Source of the DNA: Parasedimentitalea maritima
GTDB lineage: Bacteria > Pseudomonadota > Alphaproteobacteria > Rhodobacterales > Rhodobacteraceae
Assembly: GCF_005771405.1 (NCBI RefSeq)
Contig: NZ_VAUA01000009.1
Location: 124,001 to 188,000 of the forward strand
Reading direction: 5' to 3'
DNA length: 64,000 nt
Positions 8,256 to 16,205 of this stretch are shown here, in pieces. A program made the translations under genes and the position numbers. Below the pieces are notes generated by a model. That model did no database searches. It saw only the letters and a list, made by a program, of their open reading frames with translations, and was not told the origin of the DNA. Position 1 is the first letter of the stretch, and each line of letters opens with the position of its first letter.

Positions 8256-9757
8256 TGTCATATGAATTGATCGCAATCCTGATGTTCAGCGGCATGATGT
8301 TAATGCTGATGACTGGCCAGCGGGTGTTTGGCGCCATCGGCTTTATCGGAGCCGCCGCAGGTATGGCCCTGTGGGGCGTCGGGGGGTCGGATATTCCATT
8401 TGCGGCAGCGATGAAGCTGATGAAATGGTATCCGATGCTGACGCTGCCGATGTTCATTTTCATGGGCTATGTGCTGTCGGAATCCAAGATCGCCGATGAT
8501 CTGTACAAGATGTTCCACGTCTGGATGGGACCGGTCAAAGGTGGTCTGGCGATTGGCACTATCGGCTTGATGGTTCTGGTGTCTGCCATGAACGGTCTGT
8601 CGGTTGCCGGTATGGCCATCGGTGCCACCATCGCCCTGCCCGAACTGCTGCGACGTGGTTATGACAAGGTATTGGTGACGGGTGTGGTTCAGGCCGGATC
8701 ATCCCTGGGCATTTTGGTACCGCCATCTGTTGTGCTGGTGCTCTATGCGATGATCGCGCGGCAGCCGGTGGGTCAGCTGTGGCTGGCTGGGGTGCTGCCC
8801 GGACTGATGATGGCAACGATGTTTATCATCTACATCTACCTGCGCGCCCGTATTCAGCCGCATCTGGGGCCAGCCATGAAGCCCGAGGATCTGGCCGAGT
8901 TTGAACAGATTTCCGACCATCCGCTACGTCTGAACTTTATTGTCCTGGGTGCGCTGATCCTGTTGCCATTGCTGGCCATGACTGGCCTGTCCGATGCCAA
9001 GACCACCGCTGGTGTTGCGCTGGCTGCTGCGGTTGGCTCCTTTGCCCTGCGCCATAACCCGATGTTTTACACAGACGTGTTCATGAAAGAGAAACACCGC
9101 CTACTGTTCTCGGGCGTGCTGCCATTGGCGATCTTTGCCGCGATGATGGTCCCCTTTGTCAACGGCTGGACCTCGCTGGTGGAAAGCTCGGCTATTGGTG
9201 CGATGACCGCCTTTGTGGCTGCCGTGCTCAAGGGTCGGATGAACAAAGAGGTGTTTGAAACATCTGTCCGCTCGACCTTAGGTATTTCCTGCATGTTCAT
9301 GTGGATTATCCTGGCCGCCCTTGGCTTTGGTGCGATTTTTGACGGGCTTGGCGCGGTAAACGCGATCAAGGACCTGTTCACCAGCCAGTTGGGTCTGAGC
9401 CCTTGGATGATCCTGATCCTGATGCAGGTCAGCTTCTTGCTGATGGGTACTTTCCTGGATGACACCGCGATGCTGGTGATCGTGGCGCCGCTCTATGTGC
9501 CGCTGGTCGGCGAGCTGGGCTTTGATCTGATCTGGTATGGCGTGCTCTACACCATCACCACTCAGATCGCCTATATGACACCGCCATTTGGCTACAACCT
9601 GTTCCTGATGCGGGCGATGGCCCCGCCCGAGATTTCGTTGCGCGACATCTACATCTCGATCATCCCCTTTGCGCTGATCATGGTGTGTGCGTTGGCTCTG
9701 GTGATGGTGTTCCCACAGATTGCCACATGGCTACCTGACTACGTTTACGGAAAATAA
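8255..9757 (+). CDS. dctM: TRAP transporter large permease (DctM type)
   Basis: Protein of 500 residues with about twelve membrane segments. It is the translocation subunit of the TRAP importer. Family features include LPMFIFMGYVLSES near residue 66, GLSVAGMAIGATIALPELL near 112, GVVQAGSSLGILVPPSVVLV near 142 and TAMLVIVAPLYVPLV near 405. Length is somewhat above the usual 425-ish, the excess being a charged loop and extra segment around residues 200-310, as in the larger DctM subgroup. Its start overlaps the dctQ stop (TGATG), a sign of coupled translation. Confidence 0.93.
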   Translation: MSYELIAILMFSGMMLMLMTGQRVFGAIGFIGAAAGMALWGVGGSDIPFAAAMKLMKWYPMLTLPMFIFMGYVLSESKIADDLYKMFHVWMGPVKGGLAIGTIGLMVLVSAMNGLSVAGMAIGATIALPELLRRGYDKVLVTGVVQAGSSLGILVPPSVVLVLYAMIARQPVGQLWLAGVLPGLMMATMFIIYIYLRARIQPHLGPAMKPEDLAEFEQISDHPLRLNFIVLGALILLPLLAMTGLSDAKTTAGVALAAAVGSFALRHNPMFYTDVFMKEKHRLLFSGVLPLAIFAAMMVPFVNGWTSLVESSAIGAMTAFVAAVLKGRMNKEVFETSVRSTLGISCMFMWIILAALGFGAIFDGLGAVNAIKDLFTSQLGLSPWMILILMQVSFLLMGTFLDDTAMLVIVAPLYVPLVGELGFDLIWYGVLYTITTQIAYMTPPFGYNLFLMRAMAPPEISLRDIYISIIPFALIMVCALALVMVFPQIATWLPDYVYGK

Positions 9758-9768
9758 TCCCAAAAAGA

Positions 9769-9783
9769 GCCCCGCCAGGGGGC
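9769..9783 (+). other. Small hairpin before the TRAP binding-protein gene
   Basis: GCCCC-loop-GGGGC in the 52-bp gap before dctP. Stems here often protect the downstream, highly expressed binding-protein message or lower upstream expression. No T-run, so not a full terminator. Confidence 0.4.
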
Positions 9784-9809
9784 CGCATTCTTAACAAGGA
9801 GAAACGACT

Positions 9810-10844
9810 ATGACGACAAGACGTAAGTTTTTAGCCGCAGCTGGTGCCGGTGCAGTTGCTGCACCACTGGCGACACCTGCTATTGCACAATCTACTATCA
9901 AATGGCGCATGCAGACCTATGCAGGTGCTTCGCTGGGTGAGCACGTGATCAAGCCAGCCATCGACATGTTCAACAAGATCGCAGGCGACCGCATGCAGAT
10001 CGAACTGTTCTATGCTGATCAGCTGGTCCCAACTGGCGAGCTGTTCCGTGCCATGCAACGCGGCACTATTGATGCGGTACAGTCCGACGATGACTCGATG
10101 GCGTCGCCTACCGAAGTCACCGTATTTGGCGGCTACTTCCCGTTTGGTTCGCGCTACAGCCTGGACGTGCCTGTGCTGTTCAACCAGTACGGCCTGAACG
10201 AGATTTGGGACGAAGAGTACTCCAAGGTTGGTGTCAAGCACATCTCGGCTGGTGCATGGGATCCGTGCCACTTTGCCACCAAAGACCCAATCCGGTCTTT
10301 GGCTGACCTGAAGGGCAAGCGCGTCTTTACCTTCCCAACTGCTGGTCGCTTCCTGAGCCAGTTCGGCGTTGTTCCAGTGACACTGCCATGGGAAGACATC
10401 GAAGTTGCGGTTCAAACAGGCGAGCTGGACGGTATTGCATGGTCCGGTATCACCGAAGATTACACCGTTGGCTGGGCTGACGTGACCAACTATTTCCTGA
10501 CCAACAACATCTCGGGCGCATGGGCTGGCTCTTTCTTTGCCAACCAGGATCGCTGGAACGAACTGCCAGAAGACATGCAGACCCTGTTCCGTGCTTGCTG
10601 TGACCAGTCGCACTACTATCGTCAGTGGTGGTACTGGGGTGGCGAAGCATCGCTGCGGGTCAATGGTCCAAAAATGGAGCTCACCTCGATCCCTGATGAA
10701 GAGTGGAAGACCGTCGAAGACGCAGCGGTTAAATTCTGGGATGAAATCGCAGCCGAAAGCCCAACAAAGGCCAAGGTTGTCGAGATCTTCAAGAAGTACA
10801 ACGCCGACATGCAGGCGGCTGGCCGCCCTTACCGTTACGGCTAA
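9810..10844 (+). CDS. dctP: TRAP transporter substrate-binding protein (DctP type)
   Basis: Periplasmic solute-binding protein of 344 residues that captures the substrate and delivers it to DctQM. The N-terminus TTRRKFLAAAGAGA followed by ATPAIA-QS is a twin-arginine signal with a cleavage site near residue 26. Family features: FPTAGRFLSQFGV with PVTLPWEDIEVAVQTGELDG near residues 172-205, the region containing the Arg that usually binds a carboxylate. The related set of mannitol/taurine/chloroaromatic-type DctP proteins shares this layout. Ribosome site AAGGAG at 9797-9802. A strong hairpin terminator follows. The ligand is unknown; neighbours suggest a small amino alcohol or its derivative. 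Confidence 0.92.
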   Translation: MTTRRKFLAAAGAGAVAAPLATPAIAQSTIKWRMQTYAGASLGEHVIKPAIDMFNKIAGDRMQIELFYADQLVPTGELFRAMQRGTIDAVQSDDDSMASPTEVTVFGGYFPFGSRYSLDVPVLFNQYGLNEIWDEEYSKVGVKHISAGAWDPCHFATKDPIRSLADLKGKRVFTFPTAGRFLSQFGVVPVTLPWEDIEVAVQTGELDGIAWSGITEDYTVGWADVTNYFLTNNISGAWAGSFFANQDRWNELPEDMQTLFRACCDQSHYYRQWWYWGGEASLRVNGPKMELTSIPDEEWKTVEDAAVKFWDEIAAESPTKAKVVEIFKKYNADMQAAGRPYRYG

Positions 10845-10862
10845 GACTAACTACATATCATC

Positions 10863-10894
10863 GGAGTTGGCCCCCTGCGGGCCAGCTCCTTTCA
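10863..10894 (+). terminator. Hairpin terminator after dctP
   Basis: GGAGTTGGCCC (10863-10873) pairs with GGGCCAGCTCC (10879-10889) with one G-T wobble; TTTC follows. It lies within the operon and probably gives partial termination so that the binding protein is made in excess. Confidence 0.7.
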
Positions 10895-10949
10895 TTGACA
10901 AATTCCGGATGCAACTTGATTGCCCGGCCTAACATTACAAAGGTTGCTC

Positions 10950-12302
10950 ATGCTTTCCTTCGACACGCTTAAAGAACAGGTCGCCGATGGCACCGTTGAT
11001 ACCGTTCTGGTCTGCCTGGTGGACATGCAGGGCCGCCTGATGGGCAAACGCTTCCATGCTGGTCACTTTGTGGCAGGCGCATGGGAAGAAACCCATTGCT
11101 GCAACTACCTACTGGCCACCGATCTGCAGATGGCCACACCTGACGGTTATGAATCCACCAGCTGGGAACGCGGCTATGGCGATTACGTCATGAAGCCCGA
11201 TCTGGCGACGCTGCGCCCAGTACCGTGGCTAGAGGGCACCGTGATGGTGCTCTGTGACGTACTGGATCACCACACCCACAAAGAAGTCCCCCACTCGCCG
11301 CGTGCGATCCTGAAGAAGCAGGTTCAGCGTTTGCAAACCATGGGCTACGAGCCGATGACCGCCACCGAACTGGAGTTTTTCCTGTTCGAGAAGAGCTTTG
11401 ATGAGATCCGCAAGTCTGGCTACCGCGATCTGGAGCCGATTTCTGGCGTCAACGAAGATTACAACATCATGCAAACCTCGCGCGAGGAACACGTGATGCG
11501 CCCGATCCGCAACCATCTGTGGGATGCGGGCCTGCCGATCGAGAACTCTAAGGGCGAAGCCGAGACCGGTCAGGAAGAGCTGAACATCAAATATGCCAAT
11601 GCGATGAGCACGGCCGAATACCACACCATCGCCAAACACGCGATCAAAGAGATCGCACATCAAGAAGGCCACGCGGTGACCTTCCTGCCCAAGTGGAGCC
11701 ACGACAAGGTTGGATCGTCTAGCCACGTGCACCAGTCACTTTGGAAAGATGGCGCGCCTGCGTTCTTTGATGAGAGCGACCCGCTAGGCATGTCACCGCT
11801 GATGAAGAACTACATGGCGGGCCTGCTGAAATACGCGCCCGACTACACCGCCTTCATGGCGCCCTACATCAATAGCTACAAACGCTTCATGAAGGGCACC
11901 TTTGCCCCGACCCGCATCATCTGGTCAGTCGACAACCGTACCGCTGGTTATCGACTGTGCGGTGTTGGCTCCAAGGCGATCCGTGTGGAATGCCGCATTC
12001 CGGGCTCCGACATGAACCCTTATCTGGCGATGGCAGCCATGTTGGCCGCCGGCATTGCCGGGATCGAGGAAGGTCTGGAGCTGCAAGAGCCAAGCAAGGG
12101 TGACGTCTATCAGGGCAACACCGGCATGATCCCGGGCACCCTGCGTGATGCAGCGGCCACGTTGAAGGGGTCCGAGATGCTACGCGCCGCTTTGGGTGAT
12201 GATGTAGTCGACCACTACACCCGCGCGGCTGAGGTCGAGGTCGAGGACTTTGATCGTGTTGTGACCGACTATGAAATCGCCCGTGGTTTCGAACAGGTCT
12301 GA
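10950..12302 (+). CDS. Glutamine-synthetase-like gamma-glutamyl ligase
   Basis: ATP-dependent ligase of 450 residues, glutamine synthetase fold. Metal and substrate segments are present: ATELEFFLFEKSF near residue 135, GQEELNIKYANA near 206, GSSSHVHQSLW near 255, and RIIWSVDNRTAGYRLCG with RVECRIPGSDMNPYLAMAAM near 320-365. The adenylylation-loop tyrosine of true GlnA is not evident and the protein is shorter than GlnA (about 470), as in PuuA/GlnA4/IpuC ligases that join glutamate to an amine. The ATG at 10950 follows AAAGG. Neighbouring aldehyde and alcohol dehydrogenases fit a gamma-glutamyl-amino-alcohol intermediate. Ammonia is not ruled out as co-substrate. Confidence 0.85.
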   Translation: MLSFDTLKEQVADGTVDTVLVCLVDMQGRLMGKRFHAGHFVAGAWEETHCCNYLLATDLQMATPDGYESTSWERGYGDYVMKPDLATLRPVPWLEGTVMVLCDVLDHHTHKEVPHSPRAILKKQVQRLQTMGYEPMTATELEFFLFEKSFDEIRKSGYRDLEPISGVNEDYNIMQTSREEHVMRPIRNHLWDAGLPIENSKGEAETGQEELNIKYANAMSTAEYHTIAKHAIKEIAHQEGHAVTFLPKWSHDKVGSSSHVHQSLWKDGAPAFFDESDPLGMSPLMKNYMAGLLKYAPDYTAFMAPYINSYKRFMKGTFAPTRIIWSVDNRTAGYRLCGVGSKAIRVECRIPGSDMNPYLAMAAMLAAGIAGIEEGLELQEPSKGDVYQGNTGMIPGTLRDAAATLKGSEMLRAALGDDVVDHYTRAAEVEVEDFDRVVTDYEIARGFEQV

Positions 12303-12317
12303 TTAAATTCGAATTCA

Positions 12318-12355
12318 CACTGCCAGCCGTCTACTGGCGCGACTGGCGGTGGTTT
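12318..12355 (+). terminator. Attenuator-like inverted repeat between ligase and aldehyde dehydrogenase
   Basis: CACTGCCAG (12318-12326) faces CTGGCGGTG (12343-12351) with one mismatch, and TTTT follows at 12353. This could be a leaky terminator or message stabiliser inside the operon. Confidence 0.4.
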
Positions 12356-12415
12356 TGAAAGAACTTTGAAGAGTGAAACAGGGCAATTGCTGCCCCTGAA
12401 GCTGGAGGTTTGGCA

Positions 12416-13798
12416 ATGGGCCAGACACTGAAATGTATCTCGCCGATCGATAGATCGGTTTATGCAGAACGCGATACCCTGTCGCAAGACGCGGCATTTG
12501 CTGCCACCGATCGCGCCCGCGCGGCACAGGCGGCCTGGGCAGCCCGCCCGCTGGCGGAACGCACCGAACTGGTGATGGCCGGTGTTGCTGCTGTTGGCGC
12601 CATGAACGACGAAATCGTGCCTGAACTGGCCCATATGATGGGTCGCCCGGTACGCTTTGGCGGTGAATTTGGTGGCTTTAACGAGCGCGCCAGCCACATG
12701 GCAAGCATTGCTGAAGAGGCGCTGGCAGATATCGAAGTTGGTGAAGACGCAACGTTCAAGCGTTACATCAAACACATCCCACATGGTGTGGTATTGGTGG
12801 TTGCGCCGTGGAACTACCCCTACATGACCGCGATCAACACCGTGGCCCCTGCCCTGATTGCGGGCAACACCGTTGTGCTGAAGCACGCCACTCAGACCCT
12901 GCTGGTAGGCGAGCGCATGGCGGCAGCCTTCCACACCGCTGGCGTCCCAGAAGATGTGTTCCAGAACGTCTTTCTGGACCACGACACGACGTCCGAGCTG
13001 ATCGCCGAAAAGGCGTTTAACTTTGTCAACTTCACCGGCTCGGTCGGCGGCGGCAAGGCGATGGAACGTGCAGCTGCGGGCACCTTTACCGGTGTCGGTA
13101 CCGAACTGGGCGGCAAAGATCCCGGCTATGTCATGGAAGACGCCGATTTGGATGCAGCGGTAGACACGCTGATTGATGGCGCCATGTTCAACTCGGGACA
13201 GTGCTGCTGTGGGATCGAGCGCATCTATGTGCACGAAAGCCAGTATGACGCGTTTCTCGCCAAGGCGATTGCCATCGTCAAAGGCTACAAGCTGGGCAGC
13301 CCGCTGGACGAAGCCACAACCATTGGCCCGATGGCCAACGTGCGCTTTGCCCAGGAAGTCCGCGATCAGATCGCCGAAGCTGTTGAAGCAGGCGCAGTGG
13401 CCCATATCGACACTATGGCCGAGGATGACGGCGGTGCCTATCTGACCCCGCAGATCCTGACCAACGTGACCCACGACATGCGTGTCATGCAGGACGAGAG
13501 CTTTGGCCCTGTGGTTGGTATCATGAAGGTGTCCTCCGACGAAGAAGCGATCGCACTGATGAACGACAGCCAGTTTGGCCTGACCGCATCGCTGTGGACG
13601 CAAGATGTGGACCGCGCCCAGGCGGTTGGCGACCAGATCGAAACCGGCACCGTGTTCATGAACCGGGCTGACTATCTGGATCCGGGCCTGTGCTGGACCG
13701 GCTGCAAAGACACAGGTCGCGGTGGCGGCCTTTCGGTGATCGGGTTCCACAACCTGACACGCCCCAAATCCTACCATCTAAAGAAGGTGACAAGCTGA
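12416..13798 (+). CDS. Aldehyde dehydrogenase family protein
   Basis: NAD(P)-dependent aldehyde dehydrogenase of 460 residues. Catalytic Cys264 lies in NSGQCCCG, the glutamate in GTELGGKDPGYV near 230, and the cofactor segments are VAPWNYPY near 130 and NFTGSVGGGKAME near 205. The ATG at 12416 is preceded by GGAGG (12404-12408). It is shorter than betaine-aldehyde-type enzymes by ~30 residues at the N-terminus, as in PuuC-like and succinate-semialdehyde-type relatives. In this operon it probably oxidises the aldehyde made by the following alcohol dehydrogenase, giving a gamma-glutamyl amino acid. It overlaps that gene by one base. Confidence 0.9.
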   Translation: MGQTLKCISPIDRSVYAERDTLSQDAAFAATDRARAAQAAWAARPLAERTELVMAGVAAVGAMNDEIVPELAHMMGRPVRFGGEFGGFNERASHMASIAEEALADIEVGEDATFKRYIKHIPHGVVLVVAPWNYPYMTAINTVAPALIAGNTVVLKHATQTLLVGERMAAAFHTAGVPEDVFQNVFLDHDTTSELIAEKAFNFVNFTGSVGGGKAMERAAAGTFTGVGTELGGKDPGYVMEDADLDAAVDTLIDGAMFNSGQCCCGIERIYVHESQYDAFLAKAIAIVKGYKLGSPLDEATTIGPMANVRFAQEVRDQIAEAVEAGAVAHIDTMAEDDGGAYLTPQILTNVTHDMRVMQDESFGPVVGIMKVSSDEEAIALMNDSQFGLTASLWTQDVDRAQAVGDQIETGTVFMNRADYLDPGLCWTGCKDTGRGGGLSVIGFHNLTRPKSYHLKKVTS

Positions 13799-14943
13799 TG
13801 AGCCTTGTTGGAAACTGGTCCTATCCGACCGCAATCAAATTCGGCGCTGGCCGGATCAAGGAATTGGCCGAGGCCTGTGCCACTGCTGGCATCAAAAAGC
13901 CACTGTTGGTCACAGACAAAGGACTGGCAAGCCTGCCGGTGACCCAGTCGACGCTCGACATCATGGAAGCCGCCGGTCTGGGCCGCGGCATGTTCTCGGA
14001 AGTTGATCCCAACCCAAACGAGAAGAACCTAGAGGCTGGTGTTGCCGCCTATAACGAAGGTGGCCACGACGGTGTGATTGCGTTTGGCGGTGGGTCCGGT
14101 CTGGATTTGGGTAAAATGGTTGCCTTTATGGCAGGTCAGACCCGTCCGCTGTGGGATTTTGAGGACATTGGCGACTGGTGGACCCGCGCCGATGCCGACG
14201 CTATCGCGCCGATCATTGCTGTGCCAACCACTGCCGGCACCGGTTCCGAAGTGGGCCGTGCCTCGGTGATCACCGACAGTGTCACCCATGCCAAAAAGAT
14301 CATCTTTCACCCCAAGGTGCTGCCAACCGTGGTGATCTGTGATCCGGAACTGACTGTGGGTATGCCCAAGTTCATCACTGCGGGCACCGGTCTGGATGCC
14401 TTTGCCCACTGTGTCGAGGCGTTCTCGTCGCCACATTACCACCCGATGTCGCAGGGTATCGCGCTGGAAGGCATGCGCTTGGTCAAGGACTACCTGCCCC
14501 GCGCCTATGCCGATGGCACTGATATCGAAGCGCGTGCGCAGATGATGTCGGCCGCAGCCATGGGCGCTACCGGGTTCCAAAAGGGTCTGGGTGCTATTCA
14601 CGCCATGAGCCACCCGATTGGCGCGGTGTTCAACACCCACCACGGCACCACCAATGCGGTCTGTATGCCCGAAGTGCTGAAGTTCAATGCCAGCGCCATT
14701 GCTGATCGCTTTGATCAAGCCGCAGCTTATCTGGGCATCGACGGTGGCTTTGACGGGTTCCGCGCCTATGTGGACGAGCTGAACGACAGCATGAGTATTC
14801 CACGCAAGCTGTCTGAGTTGGGCGTCACCGAGGCCAGCATTCCTGAGCTGGTCAAAGGTGCGATCATCGACCCATCCTGCGGCGGCAACCCGGTTGAGCT
14901 GACAGAGGCCAACCTGACCGAGCTGTTCAAAGCAGCCCTGTAA
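13798..14943 (+). CDS. Iron-containing alcohol dehydrogenase
   Basis: Group III, metal-dependent alcohol dehydrogenase of 381 residues. The nucleotide-binding motif is GGGSGLDLGK near residue 96; metal ligands come from GTGLDAFAHCVEAF near 196-210 and from AIHAMSHPIGAVFNTHHGTT near 260-280, with two histidines spaced as in the family. PTTAGTGSEVGRASV near 141 is another hallmark. Start: the ATG overlaps the upstream stop (TGATG) and follows AAGGTG. By position it would oxidise the hydroxyl of the gamma-glutamylated compound to the aldehyde for the preceding enzyme. Frame starts further upstream would lie inside that enzyme's gene. A terminator follows, closing the operon. Confidence 0.92.
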   Translation: MSLVGNWSYPTAIKFGAGRIKELAEACATAGIKKPLLVTDKGLASLPVTQSTLDIMEAAGLGRGMFSEVDPNPNEKNLEAGVAAYNEGGHDGVIAFGGGSGLDLGKMVAFMAGQTRPLWDFEDIGDWWTRADADAIAPIIAVPTTAGTGSEVGRASVITDSVTHAKKIIFHPKVLPTVVICDPELTVGMPKFITAGTGLDAFAHCVEAFSSPHYHPMSQGIALEGMRLVKDYLPRAYADGTDIEARAQMMSAAAMGATGFQKGLGAIHAMSHPIGAVFNTHHGTTNAVCMPEVLKFNASAIADRFDQAAAYLGIDGGFDGFRAYVDELNDSMSIPRKLSELGVTEASIPELVKGAIIDPSCGGNPVELTEANLTELFKAAL

Positions 14944-14965
14944 GGACCTAAGCCACTCACGGCTA

Positions 14966-14996
14966 AAGCTCCCTGGTCTTAGCCTGGGGGGCTTTT
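14966..14996 (+). terminator. Rho-independent terminator after the operon
   Basis: AAGCTCCC and GGGGGGCTT flank a 12-nt loop and are followed by TTTTT. One bulge or mismatch is needed in the stem. Confidence 0.7.
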
Positions 14997-15045
14997 TGCA
15001 TTCTACAGCCTAGCAACCCGGCAGTGCAGGACAAAGGTAACCAAC

Positions 15046-16050
15046 CTACAGCGACGCGCCCAGACTGATGGTCGGGCGCAAGACCTCTAGCACAGGATCC
15101 ATATCGCCCTTGACTGCGCGCGCCTGCAAAATAATCTGCGCCGCACGTTCACCGATCTGGCGGCGACAGGCATCGGTGGTGGCCAGGTCCAGCGGCAGGC
15201 CCTTTAGCAGTTGCAGATTGTTGAACCCGGCCAAGGCCACATCCCCCGGCACCGACACCCCTTCGGCCAGGCAGTGCATCAACCCACCCACCGACATCAC
15301 GTCGCTGGAATAGTAAATACACTCCAGATCAGGATTGCGTTGCATCATGCTGGAGGTGAGCTGCCGCCCCGTTTCGATCGAGGAATCCCCGGAATAAAGC
15401 TCTTGGTCGTGTAGGTTCATCCCCTGCGCCGCCAAGCCATCGACAAAACCGTCAAACCGTTTTCTGGCGCGAAAATCCTGCGGCATCTTGGTCCCGATAA
15501 AGCCGATCCGTTCATAGCCGCGCGACAGGATTAACTCTGCCATGTCTCGGCCGGCCTCAAGATGGGAAATGCCAACACAATGCCCCACTGGATCACCGTC
15601 AACATCCATGACTTCGACCACCGGGATATCGGCCTGTTGCAGCATCTTTCTTGTCGCTTCGCTATGCTCCAACCCGGCGACAACTAGCCCCGAAGGCCGC
15701 CAGCTGAGCATCTCGCGTATGACCTCTTCTTCTTCTTCCACATCATAGCCCGTAATACCCACCACTGGCTTCAGCGGACTATCTTTCAAGATGGCTGAAA
15801 TTCCCGACAGCACCTCGGGAAACACAAAGCTGTTCAATGAGGGGACCACGACGGCCACCAGATTGACCGATTGCGATGACAAAGAACCTGCAATTCTATT
15901 GGGCACATAGCCATGACTGCGGGCAATTTCTTCAACCCTTATGCGTGTTTTTTGTGACACGTCCGGCGCGCCGCGCAAGGCGCGCGAGGCCGTCATTTCA
16001 CTGACACCCGCCAACAAAGCCACATCTTTCAACAATAATTTTTTTGTCAT
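15046..16050 (-). CDS. LacI-family regulator (gluconate/central-carbon type)
   Basis: LacI/GalR-family protein of 334 residues from the ATG at 16050; an in-frame start at 16080 adds ten residues before the usual TKKLLLKDVALLAGVS beginning. Residues 3-60 hold the helix-turn-helix (VSEMTASRALRGAP) and hinge (NRIAGSLSSQ). The rest is the periplasmic-binding-like sensor (VNLVAVVVPSLNS to the end), close in style to GntR of E. coli, which senses gluconate or 6-phosphogluconate. It diverges from gap; two GTTA-N-CG-N-TAAC sites lie between them, and a third lies before pgi. This arrangement recalls the CceR/PckR regulators of central carbon flow in alphaproteobacteria, a comparison made from memory. 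Confidence 0.88.
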   Translation of the reverse strand: MTKKLLLKDVALLAGVSEMTASRALRGAPDVSQKTRIRVEEIARSHGYVPNRIAGSLSSQSVNLVAVVVPSLNSFVFPEVLSGISAILKDSPLKPVVGITGYDVEEEEEVIREMLSWRPSGLVVAGLEHSEATRKMLQQADIPVVEVMDVDGDPVGHCVGISHLEAGRDMAELILSRGYERIGFIGTKMPQDFRARKRFDGFVDGLAAQGMNLHDQELYSGDSSIETGRQLTSSMMQRNPDLECIYYSSDVMSVGGLMHCLAEGVSVPGDVALAGFNNLQLLKGLPLDLATTDACRRQIGERAAQIILQARAVKGDMDPVLEVLRPTISLGASL

Positions 16051-16123
16051 GGCCGCATGGTCACCTACTGCGGCCTCCACCGCAAGGGGGGGCGATACTG
16101 ATTCAAGACTTGATTTCCACCTC

Positions 16124-16161
16124 CGTTAGCGATAACGAATAGCCAACCGTTATCGATAACG
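16124..16161. promoter_or_regulatory. Twin LacI-type operators between regulator and gap
   Basis: CGTTAGCGATAACG (16124-16137, one mismatched pair) and CGTTATCGATAACG (16148-16161, perfect palindrome) are spaced 24 bp centre to centre. Both contain GTTA-N-CG-N-TAAC with the central CG step typical of LacI-family sites. They lie 45-82 bp upstream of gap and allow control of both genes. Confidence 0.75.
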
Positions 16162-16205
16162 ATACATTGGTGACGATCTCGTATAAATTTGGCGGAGTTG
16201 GACAT

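Noticed and set aside
12269-13777. Open frame of 502 codons on the minus strand
   Set aside because: It lies wholly antisense to the aldehyde dehydrogenase gene, has no recognisable domain and shows the His/Gln/Val-rich composition of a reverse-strand shadow in GC-biased coding DNA.
13690-13797. Longer N-terminus for the iron alcohol dehydrogenase
   Set aside because: It would lie inside the aldehyde dehydrogenase gene; the ATG at 13798 is overlapped by the preceding stop codon and matches the family start.
14029-14718. Open frame of 229 codons on the minus strand
   Set aside because: Antisense shadow of the iron alcohol dehydrogenase gene.
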